Assembly: GCA_964194625.1 (NCBI GenBank)
Contig: CAXMNC010000115.1
Span: 1-8,653, forward strand
Direction of reading: 5' to 3'
DNA length: 8,653 nucleotides
Origin: SPGG2 sp964194625
GTDB lineage: Bacteria > Pseudomonadota > Gammaproteobacteria > Acidiferrobacterales > SPGG2
The notes beneath the pieces are model-generated. The model had not been told where the DNA came from. It saw only the letters and a list, made by a program, of their open reading frames with translations, and made no database searches. This document shows positions 6,498 to 8,653 of the stretch, in pieces. Position 1 is the first letter of the stretch; every line of letters starts with the position of its first letter. A program made the translations under genes and the position numbers.

Positions 6498-7883
6498 GTG
6501 CGATTTAAATCCCAGCCCCTGAACTCCGTCGAACGGCGCGCGCTTAGCGGCCTGGCCACCATTTTTGGTCTACGGATGTTGGGACTCTTCCTGATCCTAC
6601 CGGTGTTTGCGCTCTATGCTGAGGGCTTAAGGGGGTACACCGCTTTTCTGGCGGGGCTGGCGCTTGGAATCTACGGGCTAACACAAGCGATCTTTCAGAT
6701 CCCTTTTGGTCTTTTGTCGGATAAGGTCGGTCGAAAACCCGTGATTGCGGCAGGGCTCATCTTATTTGGTATCGGTAGTGTCATGGCAGCCATGGCGGAC
6801 TCGATGGTTGGTGTCATCATTGGCCGAGCGCTGCAAGGGACAGGGGCTATCGCGGCTGCGGTACTTGCGCTGGTGGCTGACCTTACCCGAGACGAGCAGC
6901 GCACAAAAGCGATGTTCATAATCGGCGTGACCATTGGCGTATCGTTTATTATGGCCATACTCCTTGGCCCAGTGCTCGAACGGTTCGTTGGTGTCCGGGG
7001 TATCTTTTGGTTAACGGCAGTCCTTGCGGCTATGGGTATTGGTGTACTGTTAGTGTGGGTGCCGACACCGGTGCGTAGCATGCATCATATGGATACACAA
7101 TCCATGCCTACGCAGTTCATACGGGTGCTTGGCAATTTTCAATTGTTGCGGTTCGATATAGGCGTGTTTGTCTTACATTGTGTATTGACCGCGTTATTTG
7201 TGATAGTGCCGTTTACGTTGGTAGAGAAAGTGGGTTTGCCCTTGCAACATCATTGGCAGATGTATCTGCCAGTTGTATTGCTATCGACAGCCATCGTGTT
7301 GCCGGCGATAGTTTTAGCAGAGCGAAACCGTTGCATCCGGCAACTGCTGGCAGGCGCCGTATTGATTTTGGCTGTGTCTCAGCTTGCACTCTTACAAAGT
7401 CAACTTTCGTTTCTAAAAGTAGCCTTCGCATTGTTTCTTTTCTTTGCAGCGTTCAATGTTCTAGAGGCAATGCTACCTTCCTTGATTTCGAAAGCCGCGC
7501 CGGTCAACTACAAAGGCACGGCAATCGGTGTGTACAGTACCTTCCAGTTCATGGGCGCATTCGTCGGCGGCGCACTGGGAGGGTGGTTATATGGACAATT
7601 CGATGCGGTGGGCGTCTGGGTTTTTACGTTTGCAATCTTGATATTTTGGTTCTTGGTTGCTTTAAAAATGCAAGAGCCGGAGCATGTCGCAACCCGACTC
7701 GTTCGGGTCGGGCAGCAGCAGCCAGCTAGGGCGCAGGAACTGGCACATGAGCTAGGTAGTATAAATGGTGTAACCGAAGCTGTGGTCATTGCCGAAGAAG
7801 GTGTTGCATATCTAAAGATAGACCTAACCGCCCTCGATGAAGAGGCCTTGAACAGATTCAGTTATCCTCCAGATGCCGTATAA
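6498..7883 (+). CDS. MFS transporter, YajR-like, with C-terminal ferredoxin-like domain
   Basis: This is an inner-membrane major facilitator superfamily carrier of 461 residues (E. coli YajR about 454). Twelve hydrophobic segments can be placed, roughly 16-40, 47-70, 80-101, 105-128, 138-160, 166-188, 219-243, 256-274, 281-300, 305-330, 340-365 and 368-390. Motif A, GLLSDKVGRKPV (71-82), lies between helices 2 and 3, and IGRALQGTGAIAAA (108-121) is the helix-4 motif. After helix 12, residues about 396-456 form a soluble domain (SINGVTEAVVIAEEGVAYLKID) resembling the YAM domain of YajR. Substrate is unknown; proton-driven export is the family expectation. The start is GTG at 6498; no in-frame ATG or strong Shine-Dalgarno is nearby. 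It diverges from uvrA and precedes ssb, as in Pseudomonas. The YajR assignment is by architecture and recalled similarity. Confidence 0.9.
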   Translation: MRFKSQPLNSVERRALSGLATIFGLRMLGLFLILPVFALYAEGLRGYTAFLAGLALGIYGLTQAIFQIPFGLLSDKVGRKPVIAAGLILFGIGSVMAAMADSMVGVIIGRALQGTGAIAAAVLALVADLTRDEQRTKAMFIIGVTIGVSFIMAILLGPVLERFVGVRGIFWLTAVLAAMGIGVLLVWVPTPVRSMHHMDTQSMPTQFIRVLGNFQLLRFDIGVFVLHCVLTALFVIVPFTLVEKVGLPLQHHWQMYLPVVLLSTAIVLPAIVLAERNRCIRQLLAGAVLILAVSQLALLQSQLSFLKVAFALFLFFAAFNVLEAMLPSLISKAAPVNYKGTAIGVYSTFQFMGAFVGGALGGWLYGQFDAVGVWVFTFAILIFWFLVALKMQEPEHVATRLVRVGQQQPARAQELAHELGSINGVTEAVVIAEEGVAYLKIDLTALDEEALNRFSYPPDAV

Positions 7884-7914
7884 GCCTGCAAACTGCGGTT
7901 ATTACGTTCGTCCA

Positions 7915-7943
7915 TTGAGCCATAGATAGAATCTGGCTAAGAT
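7915..7943 (+). promoter_or_regulatory. Putative promoter of ssb
   Basis: TTGAGC (7915-7920) and TAAGAT (7938-7943) are spaced by exactly 17 bases; each matches four of six consensus positions. It lies in the 118-bp gap after the MFS gene and would give a leader of about 50 bases. The elements are mediocre, so confidence rests mainly on spacing and location. Confidence 0.4.
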
Positions 7944-7959
7944 AGCCCATCCACCACTG

Positions 7960-7980
7960 CCACGGATCGAACATTCGTGG
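7960..7980 (+). other. Hairpin in the ssb leader
   Basis: CCACGGAT (7960-7967) pairs with ATTCGTGG (7973-7980) over 8 bp, including one G-U pair, around a CGAAC loop. No T-run follows, so it is not a typical intrinsic terminator for the MFS gene. It ends 9 bases before the ssb Shine-Dalgarno. It could stabilise the mRNA or modulate translation; both are inference, and a hairpin this size can arise by chance. Confidence 0.35.
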
Positions 7981-8001
7981 CGCATCAATGGAGAACAAAC
8001 C

Positions 8002-8481
8002 ATGGCTCGAGGCCTAAACAAAGTTATGCTGATTGGACACCTTGGGAGGGACCCAGACGTACGTTACTCCGCTAGCGGGCAAGCCATCGCTAACATTACG
8101 CTCGCTACTTCCGAATCATGGAAGGACAAGAACACTGGTGATAAACAGGAACGAACCGAATGGCATCGGATTGTATTCTTCGGTCGGCTTGCCGAGATTG
8201 CTGGTGAATATTTGAAAAAGGGAATGCAGATTTACGTGGGTGGACGACTGCAGACACGCAAGTGGCAAGATAAAGAAGGTACTGATCGCTATACCACGGA
8301 GATCGTAGCCGCAGACATGCAGATGCTGGGCTCACGTAGTGGCGCCGGCGCCCCTGACGACGTCGGCCAAGAGACCCCCGATGAGTCGGAAGGTGGACGA
8401 GGTGGGCCAGAAGGCGGGCGCGCGGCTAGTACTAAGACAGCAGACATGGTGGAGGAGTTTGACGACGATATACCATTCTAG
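8002..8481 (+). CDS. ssb: Single-stranded DNA-binding protein
   Basis: SSB binds and protects single-stranded DNA as a tetramer during replication, recombination and repair, and recruits partners through its C-terminal tip. The product is 159 residues (E. coli 178). The OB fold spans about 1-110, opening with MARGLNKVMLIGHLGRDPDVRY. The aromatic DNA-stacking residues of E. coli SSB have counterparts here at Trp40, Trp54, Phe60 and Trp88. The linker (about 112-147) is short, Gly/acidic-rich and lacks the Gln/Pro bias of the E. coli linker. The acidic tip EEFDDDIPF is canonical. GGAG at 7990-7993 lies 8 bases before the ATG. It follows the MFS gene by 118 bp, and its stop is 29 bp from a convergent gene. 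The ssb-uvrA linkage is typical of gammaproteobacteria, although here an MFS gene intervenes. Confidence 0.98.
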   Translation: MARGLNKVMLIGHLGRDPDVRYSASGQAIANITLATSESWKDKNTGDKQERTEWHRIVFFGRLAEIAGEYLKKGMQIYVGGRLQTRKWQDKEGTDRYTTEIVAADMQMLGSRSGAGAPDDVGQETPDESEGGRGGPEGGRAASTKTADMVEEFDDDIPF

Positions 8482-8510
8482 TCACGCCTGTACTCGGCGC
8501 CTATTCTTTA

Positions 8511-8653
8511 TTAATACGCTCCCTGCAATCTCAGGAACCAACCCTTGACCGAGTAATCGTTATTCGAGAACTCATCGTCAGAGAAGTCCGTGTAGTTATA
8601 ACCCACCCCAATGCGTAGGTGATCGATGGGCCGCCACATGAATTCCAGCAACC
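8511..8653 (-). CDS. Outer-membrane beta-barrel protein, C-terminal end (partial)
   Basis: Read on the - strand, 46 codons run from the window edge to TAA at 8513-8511. The peptide begins LLEFMWRPIDHLRIGVGYNY, continues with TDFSDDEFSNNDYSVKG and ends WFLRLQGAY. The alternating aromatic/hydrophobic pattern (LRIGVGYNY, GWFLRLQGAY) and the terminal tyrosine fit the final strands of an outer-membrane barrel and its BAM-recognition C-terminus. From memory, GVGYNFTDFSDD-like endings with a WF-containing last strand occur in large gammaproteobacterial surface proteins with repeat or OmpA-like domains. The fragment is too short for a family name. It converges on ssb, with 29 bp between stops. The 5' part and start lie outside the window. 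Confidence 0.7.
   Translation of the reverse strand, partial: LLEFMWRPIDHLRIGVGYNYTDFSDDEFSNNDYSVKGWFLRLQGAY

Noticed and set aside
7178..7729. 183-codon frame inside the MFS gene
   Set aside because: It is a +1/+2 shadow of a well-supported transporter; composition is Ser/Cys/Arg-rich with no domain.
7884..7914. Terminator directly after the MFS gene
   Set aside because: Only 3-4 bp of possible pairing and no T-run were visible.
8485..8499. Short hairpin CGCC...GGCG after ssb as terminator
   Set aside because: It has only a 4-bp stem, and the following bases are not a convincing T-run.

Overview
The window is chromosomal housekeeping DNA, most probably from a gammaproteobacterium outside the enterics. 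The evidence is a gamma-type RpoA, the order rpsM-rpsK-rpsD-rpoA-rplQ, and, further along, divergent uvrA / MFS transporter / ssb. From memory, Pseudomonas has the same backbone, with katA and bfrA between rplQ and uvrA. The genus cannot be named from the sequence. There is no sign of an integrated mobile element, CRISPR array, tRNA or rRNA.

Positions 1-2750 hold the end of the alpha ribosomal-protein operon. It contains the last codons of rpsM (S13), then rpsK (S11), rpsD (S4), rpoA (RNA polymerase alpha) and rplQ (L17), all on the + strand with gaps of -1 to 27 bases. A 12-bp perfect-stem hairpin followed by T-rich sequence ends the unit. Two proteins are not textbook gammaproteobacterial forms. 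S4 has the four-cysteine zinc-type N-terminus, and L17 carries a lysine-rich tail of about 60 residues.

Positions 2780-3505 hold a DUF62-family gene (SAM hydroxide adenosyltransferase) with the D-R-H catalytic triad intact. It starts 31 bases after the terminator stem and ends 13 bases from the convergent uvrA.

Positions 3519-7883 hold uvrA on the - strand, diverging from a YajR-like 12-helix MFS transporter with a C-terminal ferredoxin-like domain. The 120-bp intergenic region contains a good sigma70-type promoter for uvrA and at most a degenerate LexA-like half-site.

Positions 7884-8481 hold ssb, with a probable promoter of its own and a leader hairpin. Positions 8511-8653 hold the last 46 codons, on the - strand, of what looks like an outer-membrane beta-barrel protein; its body lies beyond the right edge.

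Together the window links translation and transcription machinery (alpha operon) to DNA repair and replication (UvrA, SSB), plus a SAM-hydrolysing enzyme and a transporter. I found no convincing novel multi-gene system. The points worth a second look are the two atypical ribosomal proteins, the DUF62 gene in a lineage-variable slot, and the truncated surface protein.
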